The notes beneath the pieces are model-generated. The model was not told the origin of the DNA. It was given only the letters and a program-made list of their open reading frames with translations, and searched no databases. This document shows, in pieces, positions 16,053-25,272 of a stretch of 64,000 bases of DNA. How positions within the stretch are numbered: the first letter of the stretch is position 1; each line of letters begins with the position of its first letter. Location: NCBI GenBank assembly GCA_018829205.1, contig JAHJUE010000028.1, positions 62,001 through 126,000 on the forward strand, written 5' to 3'. Position numbers and translations under genes: made by a program. This DNA comes from Bacteroidota bacterium (GTDB taxonomy: Bacteria; Bacteroidota; Ignavibacteria; Ignavibacteriales; Melioribacteraceae).

Positions 16053-17468
16053 TCATTTGTTCATTATTTTTTCAATTTCTTCTATTGTATGCGGGGCGCT
16101 TTGTGATAAATTTATATATCCGTTTTCGGTTACAAGTATATCATCTTCAATTCTTACCCCAATGTTTTTGTATTTTTCAAATGCTTTTTTTATTTCATCT
16201 TTAAATTTTATGAATTCATCTTTAGGTATAACACCTGCAGGCATTTTGTCGGATAAATTTAAAATGTTTTCCGCAATATAAATTCCGGGTTCAACCGTAA
16301 AAACCATTCCGGGCTCGAGTATTCTTCCACCCTCTTTATACTTATAATCACCCGCGTCATGTGTATCCAAACCCAGCCAATGGCTTGATCCGTGGGGATA
16401 CCATATTTTTGTCTGCCATTTTTTAGAAACATCCGTAATTAGTCCCAAGTTAAAAAGGCCTTCTGCAATTACTTCGAAAGTTTTATTATGAACTTCCCGA
16501 ATATTAACTCCCGGTTTTATCATTTCGATTGCTTGTTTATGAGCTTGAAAAACAATACCGTAAATTTCCTTTTGGCTATGCGTAAATTTTCCGCTTGATG
16601 GAATTGTTCTTGTGACATCGGCCGAGTAGTTTCCGTATTCTGCACCAATATCCAGCACTACAGTTACGCTGTCTTCAATTACCCGGTTATTCTGCTGGTA
16701 ATGAAGCACGCATGAATTTTTTCCGGAACCGACAATTGAAGGAAATCCGTTTCTCGGCGAACCGTTTATTCTAAAAGTATATTCAATTAATGCCTGCAGT
16801 TCGTATTCATTCATTCCGGGTTTTGTTTTTTCCAATGCTGTTAAATGAGCCTTATTGGTTATATCAACCGCCTTTTGAATAAGCTCAATTTCTTCGGATG
16901 ATTTTATAACTCGGAGTTCTTTAGTTATTATTTCGCTGTTGATTACTTCTTCCGGTTTGCGGTAGGACAAGTCGAAAAGACTGTTAATTTTTTTGTTTAT
17001 TTCATTGTCGCTAAATGAATAATAAATTTTGGTTTTATTTTTTGAAAGCTCATCAAAAACCTCGTCAAAGTCTTCTTTGTAATAAACTTCATCGAAGCCG
17101 TAAAAAGTTTTTATTTCTTCAATAGTTTTTTCAATTCCGTCGTAAACCTCCGAATAAAAAGATGTTTTATTTATAAATAGAATTGATTTATTATTCTTTC
17201 CTTTTAATATAATTAAAGATGCCCCTGGTTTATCATATCCTGTTAAATAATAAAAATCCGCATTTTGGCGGAAACTATATTCAGCTTCTCCGCTGTAGGA
17301 AACCGAATTATTGCCTACAAATACAGCAATGCCGTTTTCCATTTTATCAATAAACATTAACCTACGTTTTTCAAATATATTTAATTCTGCCGGTTGGATT
17401 TCTGCGATAATTGAAATTGCAGAAAAGAAAAGTAAGGATATTATAAATCTATTAATAATAAACTTCAT
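16053..17468 (-). CDS. Exported aminopeptidase P (Xaa-Pro aminopeptidase, M24B)
   Basis: A 471-residue metallopeptidase that removes N-terminal residues preceding proline. The N-terminal creatinase/AMP_N domain (about 25-165) includes FVGNNSVSYSGEAEYSFRQ and FYYLTGYDKP. The pita-bread catalytic domain shows the metal ligands in VLDIGAEYGNYSADVTR, HGSSHWLGLDTHD, VEPGIYI and RIEDDILVTENG. Unusually for the family it begins with a hydrophobic segment (FIISLLFFSAISIIAE) that looks like a signal peptide, so it may act in the periplasm on imported or cell-wall-released peptides. It appears monocistronic. Confidence 0.9.
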   Translation of the reverse strand: MKFIINRFIISLLFFSAISIIAEIQPAELNIFEKRRLMFIDKMENGIAVFVGNNSVSYSGEAEYSFRQNADFYYLTGYDKPGASLIILKGKNNKSILFINKTSFYSEVYDGIEKTIEEIKTFYGFDEVYYKEDFDEVFDELSKNKTKIYYSFSDNEINKKINSLFDLSYRKPEEVINSEIITKELRVIKSSEEIELIQKAVDITNKAHLTALEKTKPGMNEYELQALIEYTFRINGSPRNGFPSIVGSGKNSCVLHYQQNNRVIEDSVTVVLDIGAEYGNYSADVTRTIPSSGKFTHSQKEIYGIVFQAHKQAIEMIKPGVNIREVHNKTFEVIAEGLFNLGLITDVSKKWQTKIWYPHGSSHWLGLDTHDAGDYKYKEGGRILEPGMVFTVEPGIYIAENILNLSDKMPAGVIPKDEFIKFKDEIKKAFEKYKNIGVRIEDDILVTENGYINLSQSAPHTIEEIEKIMNK

Positions 17469-17695
17469 TCATTCTCCAATTAAGTTAAGGGGAAATATAA
17501 AGTAATATTTATAAAAATATTAAGGAAGAGAGAAACGGAAGAAATTAATTCTTATAGAAAATTAACAAAGGGAAAAAACATGTAAATGAATAAAACTCAA
17601 ATAATAATTTAGTTCTATTCCGGATTTTCAGAATTAACTAACTTATAGGAAAGAACCCGGCTGATAACGTTAATTAACACCTTTGAATTAATATA

Positions 17696-19405
17696 CTAAG
17701 TCATTGTTTCTCTTTTAACAGTCGGTATAAAATCTTTTGGTCTTCCGATCCTTGGTAAATTTAAAATTTCACGCGTCCTGTCCAAAGCGTCGTCAATATT
17801 TCCGAAAATATTATCTTCACCAAAAAGATCAAGCAGGCCGTCCTGTGTCATAGCAACTAAGGGCTGAGTATGAACCCCCGATAGAATTAGTTTTGTGCCT
17901 TGTTTTTCGGAATCATATAAAAATTCTCTTAAAATATGAAGTCCTGTTGCGTCAATAGCGGGTACATTTCTCATTCTTATAATTCTTACCTTGGGAGGGG
18001 ATTCAATAATTCTAGCCGCGTCTTTAAAAGTAGAAGCCGCGCCGAAGAAAAACGGCCCATTAATTTCAAAAACTTCAACTGATTCCGGCACCGCTTTTTT
18101 AGTTATTGAATTCGGATCGGAAAAATCTTCTTCGTCCTGAAGCTCACGAGTAATAATACCGACATTTGTTACAAGCGACATTCTTCTCATAAACAACAAT
18201 ACGGCAAGTACCATTCCGACTTCAATTGCTACGGTAAGATCAAAAATTAGAGTTAGGAAAAATGTAGTAAGTAAAACAGCGACATCGCTACGGGGACTTT
18301 TCATCAAACTTCTAAATGATCTCCATTCACTCATATTATAAGAAACGATTACAAGAATTGCGGCAAGTGTCGCCATTGGAATTAACTTCGCCCATTTACC
18401 GAAAAACAACATTATTAATAATAAAACTAAGGCATGGGTAATTCCCGCAATAGGAGTCCGTCCGCCGTTTTTAATATTTGCAGCGGTTCTCGCGATAGCA
18501 CCCGTTACCGGAATTCCGCCGAACAAAGGAGATAATATATTTGCCGTTCCCTGTGCGATTAATTCCATATTTGATCTATGTCTGCCGCCGATCATACCGT
18601 CTGCGACAACGGCGGAAAGCAATGACTCAATTGCCGCAAGCAGAGCAATAGTTGTTGCCGGAATTATTAAACTTTTAATTAATGCCAAATCAAAATAAGG
18701 GAGTGTAGGTATCGGAATTTCGGCGCTTATATTTCCAAAGCGGCTTCCGATTGTTTCAACCGGAAGGCTGAATATCTGAACTGCCGCTGTTGATAATACA
18801 ATGGCAATAATTGAACCTGGGATTTTTTTTGAAATCTTTGACCAGAATATCATTAATAATAATGATGCCGCACCGATTATCATCGAGCTGTAATTTATGC
18901 CCGAAAAACTTTTAAAATATAATTCCCATTTTTCGATAAAATCTGCCGGTACGTTGGAAATACTTAATCCGAAAAAATCATTTACCTGAGATGAAAAAAT
19001 TACAATCGCAATACCGCTAGTAAATCCTACTACAACCGGGTACGGAATAAATTTTATAACAGTTCCCAGCCGGGCAAATCCCATAATTATTAAAATTACG
19101 CCGGCCATTATTGTAGCAATAAGCAGCCCGTTTAAACCATGAACCTGTATAATTTGATATACAATTATTATAAACGCGCCTGTAGGTCCGCCAATCTGAA
19201 CACGGCTTCCGCCCATAAAAGAAATTATAAAACCGCCAATTATAGCAGTAATTAAACCTTTTTCAGGCGAAACTCCTGATGCGATTCCGAATGCAATTGC
19301 AAGAGGGAGGGCGATAATACCTACTATGGTACCGGCAGTTATGTCTGAAATTACCTGCTGTTTGGTAATTGTTTTGAACATTGTGAAGAACTTTGGTTTG
19401 AACAT
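17696..19405 (-). CDS. SulP-family anion transporter with STAS domain
   Basis: A 569-residue inner-membrane transporter. The first 420 or so residues hold the SulP core with many hydrophobic helices; the motifs [29 protein letters not shown] and [19 protein letters not shown] are typical. The C-terminus is a STAS domain containing [17 protein letters not shown]. Substrates in this family include sulfate, bicarbonate and dicarboxylates; sequence does not decide among them. A second ATG lies nine codons inside; I kept the first because AGAAG precedes it. It is divergent from a cytochrome c gene, and the region between them carries a palindromic regulatory module. Confidence 0.92.
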   Translation of the reverse strand: MFKPKFFTMFKTITKQQVISDITAGTIVGIIALPLAIAFGIASGVSPEKGLITAIIGGFIISFMGGSRVQIGGPTGAFIIIVYQIIQVHGLNGLLIATIMAGVILIIMGFARLGTVIKFIPYPVVVGFTSGIAIVIFSSQVNDFFGLSISNVPADFIEKWELYFKSFSGINYSSMIIGAASLLLMIFWSKISKKIPGSIIAIVLSTAAVQIFSLPVETIGSRFGNISAEIPIPTLPYFDLALIKSLIIPATTIALLAAIESLLSAVVADGMIGGRHRSNMELIAQGTANILSPLFGGIPVTGAIARTAANIKNGGRTPIAGITHALVLLLIMLFFGKWAKLIPMATLAAILVIVSYNMSEWRSFRSLMKSPRSDVAVLLTTFFLTLIFDLTVAIEVGMVLAVLLFMRRMSLVTNVGIITRELQDEEDFSDPNSITKKAVPESVEVFEINGPFFFGAASTFKDAARIIESPPKVRIIRMRNVPAIDATGLHILREFLYDSEKQGTKLILSGVHTQPLVAMTQDGLLDLFGEDNIFGNIDDALDRTREILNLPRIGRPKDFIPTVKRETMT

Positions 19406-19484
19406 TCTTACTTCTCAAAAAATGATTTGTAAATATAAGTCTAAAAATTATGATGTAGAAACCGGAAAAATTTATTTGATGCAA

Positions 19485-19549
19485 AATCCCTGAAAACAGG
19501 GATTGAAGACCCGGAGTCTTAATTATAGATTTACAACTCAAAATTAAAA
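19485..19549 (+). promoter_or_regulatory. Palindrome plus -10-like element, copy A
   Basis: AATCCCTG-AAAA-CAGGGATT (19485-19504) is a perfect 8+8 palindrome with an AAAA centre. TAGATTTA begins at 19526, 31.5 nt from the palindrome centre, followed at the same register by TCAAAATTAAAA (19538-19549). The whole module aligns without gaps to copy B at 23958. It lies between sulP (minus) and a cytochrome c gene (plus, start 19592). The geometry matches an activator site near -41. Confidence 0.65.
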
Positions 19550-19591
19550 ATGAAATCAAAAATTAATTAAACAAAAAATAAAGGAGTAAAA

Positions 19592-20179
19592 ATGAATATC
19601 TATTTCAAAATACTATATGCGGCGGCTACATTATTAGTTCTGCTTGTTACTGCCTGCTCTTTGGACGGCAATGATACCAAGGTTCAATCTGTTTTAAATC
19701 AAGAAGAATTAATTAAAAGAGGAGAATATTTAGTTAACTCTATCGGCTGTGACGATTGCCATTCTCCAAAAGTAATGGGACCAAAAGGGCCCGAAATTAA
19801 TCATGAATTAAGATTTTCCGGGTATCAGGCAAATATGCCTCTTCCTAAAATAGATAAAAACGTACTGCAAAACTGGGTGTTGTTTGCACATGATTTAACA
19901 GCAGCGGTAGGACCTTGGGGTGTTTCATTTGCCGGTAATATTTCATCTGACGAGACAGGAATTGGATTGTGGAGTGAAGATCAATTTGTTAAATCAATTA
20001 AAGAAGGCAAGTTTAAAGGTATGGACGGAGGAAGAACATTATTGCCTCCTATGCCCTGGCAGGTTTATAGAAATCTTACCGACCAGGATCTTAAAGCAAT
20101 TTTTGCTTACTTAAAAACAACAAAGCCTGTGAGAAACATTGTGCCTACTCCGATTTCCTTAGCAGAGTTGAAAAACTAA
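19592..20179 (+). CDS. Cytochrome c lipoprotein
   Basis: A 195-residue exported monohaem cytochrome c. The N-terminus is a lipoprotein signal with lipobox near LLVTACS (Cys22). Haem attaches at CDDCH in YLVNSIGCDDCHSPK; the later LLPPMPWQVYRNLTDQDL provides a likely Met ligand. The C-terminal pattern LKAIFAYLKTTKPVRN is typical of the diheme/monohaem 'c-type cytochrome' proteins of Bacteroidota that accompany dehydrogenases. The start is preceded by AAAGGAG. A terminator hairpin follows. The conserved promoter module 45 nt upstream suggests it is controlled together with the two-component system further on. Confidence 0.88.
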   Translation: MNIYFKILYAAATLLVLLVTACSLDGNDTKVQSVLNQEELIKRGEYLVNSIGCDDCHSPKVMGPKGPEINHELRFSGYQANMPLPKIDKNVLQNWVLFAHDLTAAVGPWGVSFAGNISSDETGIGLWSEDQFVKSIKEGKFKGMDGGRTLLPPMPWQVYRNLTDQDLKAIFAYLKTTKPVRNIVPTPISLAELKN

Positions 20180-20198
20180 AACTTCCCAATTGGTAAAT

Positions 20199-20245
20199 AT
20201 GAAAGTATCTCGGGATAAATTACCGGAGATACTTTCATAAAATTT
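20199..20245 (+). terminator. Terminator after cytochrome c gene
   Basis: ATGAAAGTATCTC (20199-20211) pairs with GAGATACTTTCAT (20226-20238), a 13-bp stem, followed by AAAATTTTT. It lies 20 nt past the cytochrome c stop. Confidence 0.75.
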
Positions 20246-20312
20246 TTAACAAAAATTATAAATGAATTTTATCGATCACAAGTATTCAAAAATTATATTA
20301 ATAGGAAAAACA

Positions 20313-21176
20313 ATGAAACATGTATATAAACTTTTACTTTTGCTTTGCGTTGTTATGCCGTCAATATTAAAAGCTCAGGTAATAAATTCAGGTTTTGAGC
20401 TTTGGACAGGCGAAAATCCCGATAACTGGGAAACAAGTAATTTCACTTTAATAGCATTACCAATTACAAAATCAACAGAAAGTCATAGCGGTACTTTTGC
20501 AGTTAAAGGAGAAGTAACGGCAGATTTATCCGGAGGAGAAATATTTATCCCGTTACTTACTTCTATTCCGGTTTCATCACCGCTTCCGAAATATTCTGCA
20601 ATGGAATTATATTATCAATTTAACCCTCTCGGCGGCGATGTATTAACGATAACAGTTTTAATGTATAACGACATTACTTTAGTGGGCGGAGGCGCTGTTG
20701 TAATTTATGACCAAACATCAGGTTATACTCGTTTGTCAATTCCCATTGATTACTTTTTAGAAGGTGAGCCAAATTACTGCATGATTGTTATTGGCGCGGG
20801 GAATGAAGACGAAGAAATAGCCGGTACGGTTGGTACATGGTTTTTAGTTGATGATGTTTCTTTCGGAGGAACTACGGGCATTGACGATAAAAACGACAAT
20901 AAATTGCCCGAAGGATTTTCACTTGAGCAGAATTACCCGAATCCGTTTAACCCTTCAACAACAATAGAGTTTTCACTTCCTTTGGCTGCCGAAGTTTCAT
21001 TAAAGGTTTATAATATGCTTGGGCAGGAGGTTGCCTCATTAATAGACCAAAAAGTAATGAGTGACGGACATCACAGAATTCAATGGGATGCTGATAATTT
21101 ATCAAATGGTACTTATATTTACAGCATAACGGCGGACAATTTTACTTTTGCAAGAAAGATGATTTTACTTAAATAA
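20313..21176 (+). CDS. Secreted protein with type IX secretion (Por) C-terminal sorting domain
   Basis: A 287-residue secreted protein. I start it at the ATG at 20313, which has AGGAAAA before it and gives a clean signal peptide (KLLLLLCVVMPSILKAQ); a longer frame opens at 20262. Residues about 20-185 form a beta-sandwich, carbohydrate-binding-like domain (IINSGFELWTGENPDNWE). The last 90 residues are the T9SS type A sorting domain: FSLEQNYPNPFNPSTTI, then YNMLGQEVASL and FARKMILLK. The protein should cross the outer membrane through the type IX machinery and be cell-attached or released. The cargo function is unknown. A terminator follows. Confidence 0.9.
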   Translation: MKHVYKLLLLLCVVMPSILKAQVINSGFELWTGENPDNWETSNFTLIALPITKSTESHSGTFAVKGEVTADLSGGEIFIPLLTSIPVSSPLPKYSAMELYYQFNPLGGDVLTITVLMYNDITLVGGGAVVIYDQTSGYTRLSIPIDYFLEGEPNYCMIVIGAGNEDEEIAGTVGTWFLVDDVSFGGTTGIDDKNDNKLPEGFSLEQNYPNPFNPSTTIEFSLPLAAEVSLKVYNMLGQEVASLIDQKVMSDGHHRIQWDADNLSNGTYIYSITADNFTFARKMILLK

Positions 21177-21204
21177 ACAGAGGGGAAAAAATCGTACGGC
21201 TGGT

Positions 21205-21256
21205 AAACCGGATACTGGAAATAAATTAAATTTTATTTACTGTATCCGGTTTTTAT
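21205..21256 (+). terminator. Terminator after T9SS cargo gene
   Basis: AAACCGGATAC (21205-21215) pairs with GTATCCGGTTT (21242-21252); the arms are further extended by AAATAAA/TTTATTT inside the loop. TTTATATTT follows. It can also serve the convergent response-regulator gene ending at 21273. Confidence 0.75.
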
Positions 21257-21272
21257 ATTTAATAACATCATG

Positions 21273-21884
21273 TTAGATAAATCCTCTCTCAACAGAAATT
21301 CTTATAAGCGATGCTGTATTTCTCGCCTGCAATTTTGCGATTAAATTTTTACGATGGCTGTCAACGGTTAAAGGACTTATAAAAAGCTGTTCGGCAATTT
21401 CCTGGTTTGTTAAGCCTTCGGCAATTAATTTTAATACTTCTTTTTCGCGGCGCGTTAAAATCATTTCCTCTTTTTCTTTTTTTTGAAGTATGATTTCAAC
21501 TTCATCTGCAATAAATTTATTCCCCGCGTTTATTTCTTTAATTGCTTCAAGTATTTCTTCGGATTCTGAATTTTTGAGTACATATCCGTCCGCCCCGTTT
21601 TCCATCATTTTTAAAACAACAGATCTTTCGTTAAAAGTTGTAAGAGCTAATATTTTTTGTTTCGGGGTTTTTTCTTTAATTGTTTTGCAAATGTCGAGTC
21701 CGCTTGCATCCGGCAGATTGATATCGAGTAAAATTATATCAGGTATTTCCCAGCGTAAAAAATCAATGCATGCTTTGCCCGATCCTGCGACTCCAATTAC
21801 CTCCGCTGTTTTGGAATCGTTAATTAATTTTCTTAAACCTTCCGCAACAATCGGATGGTCGTCAACAATTAATATTTTTATCAT
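21273..21884 (-). CDS. NarL/FixJ-family response regulator
   Basis: A 203-residue two-component response regulator. The receiver domain has the acid pair Asp8/Asp9, the phospho-acceptor Asp54 in IILLDINLPDASG, the Thr of ALTTF and the Lys of YVLKNSES. The C-terminal LuxR-type helix-turn-helix is LTRREKEVLKLIAEGLTNQE followed by IAEQLFISPLTVDSHRKNL. It is encoded 4 nt after the histidine kinase gene and is certainly its partner. Its likely targets include the AAAA-centred palindromes at 19485 and 23958, since NarL-type regulators bind such sites as dimers; this is inference. Confidence 0.95.
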   Translation of the reverse strand: MIKILIVDDHPIVAEGLRKLINDSKTAEVIGVAGSGKACIDFLRWEIPDIILLDINLPDASGLDICKTIKEKTPKQKILALTTFNERSVVLKMMENGADGYVLKNSESEEILEAIKEINAGNKFIADEVEIILQKKEKEEMILTRREKEVLKLIAEGLTNQEIAEQLFISPLTVDSHRKNLIAKLQARNTASLIRISVERGFI

Positions 21885-21888
21885 AGTT

Positions 21889-23886
21889 TTATAATTTTAA
21901 GTTTTCAAATTCAACTGTTATTTCGGTTCCTCTTCCAGGTAAGGAATCAATTTCAAAATGTCCCCCCATTGATTCAACACGAGATTTAATATTTTTAAGT
22001 CCGTGTCCCGTAAAAGATTCAATCATTTCTTTCTCAAACCCTTTTCCGTTGTCCTGAACCAGCAGGCTTATTCTTTCTTCTTCCTGTATTAATTGAATTA
22101 CGGCTTGAGAGGCCCCCGAATGTTTAATTACGTTATTTAAAAGTTCTTGAAAGATTCTATAAATTGTTAATTCCATGTTTTGTAGTAAACGATTTTCCAA
22201 ACCGAAAAACTGGTGTTTTACTTTTAAATTTCCGCTTTTATCAATACTGTCGCAGAATTCCGAAATTGCTTCTTTCAATCCGTAATTTAATAAAGCCTGC
22301 GGCATTAAGTTGCGCGCAACCCTTCGCAGTTCGGTTATTGAAGTATCAAGCAAATTTAATGCTTGATTAAATGTATTAGTTGCTTCTTCATTAGGAACAT
22401 AAGCTTCTTTATATGAACTTAAAGTTAATTTTGTACCGGAGAGCAGTCCGCCCAGCCCGTCATGCAAATCACGTGCAATTCTAAATCGTTCGTTCTCTTC
22501 ACCTTCAAGCGCGGCCTGCACGGCTACAAGTTGTTTTTCTTTTTCAAGTTCGTTTACTTTCTGCCGGTGAATCTTCACATTCTGCTCTGCAATTTTTCGT
22601 TTGTTTTTATAATATTGCCTTACAAAGAAAAACGCAATTAAAAATGAAATTACTAAAAGAGTAAGAAGCAGAATCAGGTTATTACGTTTTTCAAGTTCAA
22701 GATTTTGGATTTTCTGTTCTGTGAGAAGTTTTGATATTTCGTGCTCTTTTTGTGCCGCCTGGTATTTCGCATTTAAGAAATTTGTCTGTTTTTGATCATC
22801 TTCGGAAAAAATTTCGTAAATGGTATCAACATATCTTTGCAGATAATCGTACGCCTTTTTATAATTGCCCCTTTCTTCTTCAAGATAATATAATACATCT
22901 AAAATATTTCTGATCAGTAATTTTGATTTTATTTCCTCTGCCTGCTTTAAAGCCGGCAGAAGTATTTTATTCGCGGCTTCTAATTCATTATTGTAATAAA
23001 AAGCTTTGCCGTATTTATACATAGCGTCGCATTCGTCAAATTTGCTCCCGGCTTTGCGGGCGTATTCGGCTGACTTAAAATAATAAATTTTAGACTCCTC
23101 GTACTTTTCTTGACGCGTTAGCATAAAAGCGTAATCATATTCACAAACACTTAACAGTCTGAAAAAATCATTCTGCCCGGCAATTATTCTTGCCTGTTCA
23201 TAAACTGGCGCAGCTTCTTTAAACTTATTCTCATATGTTAAATTGTTTGCATAATTAATTAAGTATTCAACTCTTACATATGGATCATCAATTAAATTTG
23301 ACAACGATTTTGCTTTATCCATATACATCATCGCTTTTTCATTTTTATTAAGATGTAAATGGATGTCAACGAGTCCCAAATAAATTTTCAGCAAAGCGGC
23401 GTTATCATTGTATTGAAGAAGGATAGATTCCGCTTCCATGTATTTTGTAAGCGAAGTTTGCATATCCCCGTTTTTCTGATAGAACGAGGCTATGTTTGTA
23501 AGTGTTTTTGCAAATCCGATGTTTCCGGCTTTTGTACTAATAGAGCCGTATAATTTTTCCGCTTTGTTGTAATAGAATAATGCCTTTTCAAAATCGGCTG
23601 CATTGCCAAAATATATTCCCGCAATTCTATAAGATTCCGCTTTTTCAAAATCATAATTTGTTGAGCCGGCTTCCTTTAAAACTTCCGCGCAGTATTCTTT
23701 TGCTTTTGCGGTATCCGTATTTATATAAAAATAGAAAATGCTGTTAAGTATATTAAGTTTTGAAGAATCATTTTCTGCTTTGGAAAAAGCAGTATGCAAT
23801 GAATCAAGTTTCTGATTTTGTGCAAATACAGATATGTTTAGTGTTGATAAAACTATTATCACTTTTATGAAATTATTTATACTCAT
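21889..23886 (-). CDS. TPR-containing sensor histidine kinase (HisKA_3 type)
   Basis: A 665-residue membrane kinase. A signal peptide (IIVLSTLNISVFAQ) is followed by about 360 residues of TPR-like helical repeats that should lie in the periplasm, a coiled coil, one membrane helix (LILLLTLLVISFLIAFFFV, about 402-422), a second coiled coil, the HisKA_3 dimerisation helix with His475 in RIARDLHDGLGG, and a HATPase_c domain with the N box in FQELLNNVIKHSG and the G box in DNGKGF. This architecture is common in Bacteroidota and pairs with NarL-type regulators, here encoded next. The input signal is unknown. Confidence 0.93.
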   Translation of the reverse strand: MSINNFIKVIIVLSTLNISVFAQNQKLDSLHTAFSKAENDSSKLNILNSIFYFYINTDTAKAKEYCAEVLKEAGSTNYDFEKAESYRIAGIYFGNAADFEKALFYYNKAEKLYGSISTKAGNIGFAKTLTNIASFYQKNGDMQTSLTKYMEAESILLQYNDNAALLKIYLGLVDIHLHLNKNEKAMMYMDKAKSLSNLIDDPYVRVEYLINYANNLTYENKFKEAAPVYEQARIIAGQNDFFRLLSVCEYDYAFMLTRQEKYEESKIYYFKSAEYARKAGSKFDECDAMYKYGKAFYYNNELEAANKILLPALKQAEEIKSKLLIRNILDVLYYLEEERGNYKKAYDYLQRYVDTIYEIFSEDDQKQTNFLNAKYQAAQKEHEISKLLTEQKIQNLELEKRNNLILLLTLLVISFLIAFFFVRQYYKNKRKIAEQNVKIHRQKVNELEKEKQLVAVQAALEGEENERFRIARDLHDGLGGLLSGTKLTLSSYKEAYVPNEEATNTFNQALNLLDTSITELRRVARNLMPQALLNYGLKEAISEFCDSIDKSGNLKVKHQFFGLENRLLQNMELTIYRIFQELLNNVIKHSGASQAVIQLIQEEERISLLVQDNGKGFEKEMIESFTGHGLKNIKSRVESMGGHFEIDSLPGRGTEITVEFENLKL

Positions 23887-23957
23887 CTTACAACTATTAT
23901 TGTTAATAGATTACTATTAAATCCCCCCCTTAATATATGTAACCAATTCAGGAAAAA

Positions 23958-24022
23958 AATCCACGAAAACAGGGATTGTTGAAGCTAGATTATAAGACTA
24001 GATTTGAAGTTCAAAATTAAAA
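23958..24022 (+). promoter_or_regulatory. Palindrome plus -10-like element, copy B
   Basis: AATCCACG-AAAA-CAGGGATT (23958-23977) has the same right arm and AAAA centre as copy A, with two mismatches in the left arm. TAGATTTG begins at 23999, again 31.5 nt from the centre; it also fits the Bacteroidota -7 consensus TAnnTTTG. TCAAAATTAAAA follows at 24011, in the same register as copy A. It lies between the kinase gene (minus, start 23886) and an outer-membrane barrel gene (plus, start 24076). Confidence 0.62.
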
Positions 24023-24075
24023 GAATATTAATTCAAAAAAACAAAAAACTATCACTAATAAAGGGTAAAATTATC

Positions 24076-24612
24076 ATGAAAAAACCAGCTCTTCTTCTAT
24101 TCTTTTTTATCGTATTCGGTTCATTTGTAAATGCGCAGGGATTTCAAAAAGACAGCAAACAAATTAATGCGGGAATAGGTTTCGGACTTCCGGGTATTTA
24201 CGGTGATTCTGATCTGCCTCCGGTAAGTGTTGGTTTTCAATACGGTATTGATGAGAAAATATCTATCGGGGGAATTGTTGGTTTAAGCACTTCTTCATAT
24301 AGCGACGGATGGTATAACGATAATTATAAATGGTCGTTTACATATTTTATTATAGGCGCAAGAGGCGAATACCATTTTTTAAAAAACGAAGATAAATTCG
24401 ACGCTTATGCAGGCGTTACATTAGCTTACAACAATGTAAGCGTTTCAGAACCGTCCGGTTATAACGGGTTATATACTTATGACGGCAGCTACATGATTTA
24501 CGGCGCGCACGTAGGCGGAAGATACGCATTTTCGGAAACTTTAGGGGCGTTTGCTGAAATTGGGTACGGGATAGGATATTTAACATTTGGTGTTTCTTAT
24601 AATCTAAAATAA
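24076..24612 (+). CDS. Outer-membrane beta-barrel protein (OmpA/OMP_b-brl-like)
   Basis: About 178 residues. I use the ATG at 24076, which opens a clear signal peptide (PALLLFFFIVFGSFVNAQG); the frame is open further up to 24004. The mature protein has alternating hydrophobic and aromatic beta strands such as KISIGGIVGLSTSS, YFIIGARGEYHF and GAHVGGRYAFSETLGAF, and ends in an aromatic-hydrophobic strand (LTFGVSYNLK), all typical of an eight-stranded barrel. Function unknown; small barrels of this sort can be adhesins or porins. It is divergent from the histidine kinase and has a conserved promoter module upstream, suggesting regulation by that system. Confidence 0.8.
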   Translation: MKKPALLLFFFIVFGSFVNAQGFQKDSKQINAGIGFGLPGIYGDSDLPPVSVGFQYGIDEKISIGGIVGLSTSSYSDGWYNDNYKWSFTYFIIGARGEYHFLKNEDKFDAYAGVTLAYNNVSVSEPSGYNGLYTYDGSYMIYGAHVGGRYAFSETLGAFAEIGYGIGYLTFGVSYNLK

Positions 24613-24632
24613 ATGTTTAGTAACTAATTAAC

Positions 24633-24680
24633 GTCTCTGTGCCGGTTCAAATTATAGGTTGAAACGGCGCGGAGACTTTT
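24633..24680 (+). terminator. Terminator after outer-membrane barrel gene
   Basis: GTCTCTGTGCCG (24633-24644) pairs with CGGCGCGGAGAC (24665-24676), counting two G-U pairs, and is followed by TTTTATATA. It is 20 nt past the stop. Confidence 0.8.
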
Positions 24681-24697
24681 ATATAAATGAGGGATAA

Positions 24698-25138
24698 ATG
24701 GTAACAATTATAAAATCTATTTTAATAGATTGTCCGCTAGAAGAAGTTTTTATGTTTGTTTCAAAATATAAAAACGATACAATTTGGCGTAAAGACGTTA
24801 TTGAAATGCTTCAGTTCCCGGATTACAGCACCTTTGTGGGAACTACAACAATTGAAACGATAAAAATATTCGGAATAAAACATTTTGTATCTGCCGAAGT
24901 TTACGAATACGAAAGAAATAAAAAAGTATCATTCAGAACAACAGATGCCCCTTTTACAGTAAACGGATATAGAGACGTACGCCGCGAAAAAGATAAAACC
25001 AAATTTACTTACGCTTTAAACGCGGAGTTAAAAGGAATTTATAAAATGTTTGCCGGATTTATAGTTTATCATTTAAGAAAAAGGATAAGTAATGATCTTG
25101 TTAGATTGAAGCAAATACTTGAAGAAAAAAAGAATTAG
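24698..25138 (+). CDS. SRPBCC-family protein
   Basis: A 146-residue cytosolic protein with the START-like (SRPBCC) fold: an N-terminal beta strand and helix in IIKSILIDCPLEEVFMFVSK, then a run of beta strands (FRTTDAPFTVNGYRDV) and a long C-terminal helix (YHLRKRISNDLVRLKQIL). Proteins of this kind bind hydrophobic ligands or have polyketide-cyclase-like folds, and no catalytic residues are diagnostic. It lies after a terminator, some 135 nt before the LMW phosphatase gene, and is probably its own unit. Confidence 0.75.
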   Translation: MVTIIKSILIDCPLEEVFMFVSKYKNDTIWRKDVIEMLQFPDYSTFVGTTTIETIKIFGIKHFVSAEVYEYERNKKVSFRTTDAPFTVNGYRDVRREKDKTKFTYALNAELKGIYKMFAGFIVYHLRKRISNDLVRLKQILEEKKN

Positions 25139-25209
25139 AATTAAGAACTAACCAGCCAAAAACTTGCGCATGCCTAAAACACAAAAATAAAATTTTATCG
25201 TTTCAATTA

Positions 25210-25238
25210 TTGTTAAGTTTTATTCTCTTGTATATATT
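25210..25238 (+). promoter_or_regulatory. Probable sigma-70-type promoter for the LMW phosphatase gene
   Basis: TTGTTA (25210-25215) and TATATT (25233-25238) are separated by 17 bp, 35 nt upstream of the ATG at 25273. This is the cleanest -35/-10 pair I could see in the window. Confidence 0.45.
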
Positions 25239-25272
25239 TCACCTCTAAATATCCAACAATCTAAAGGAACAA

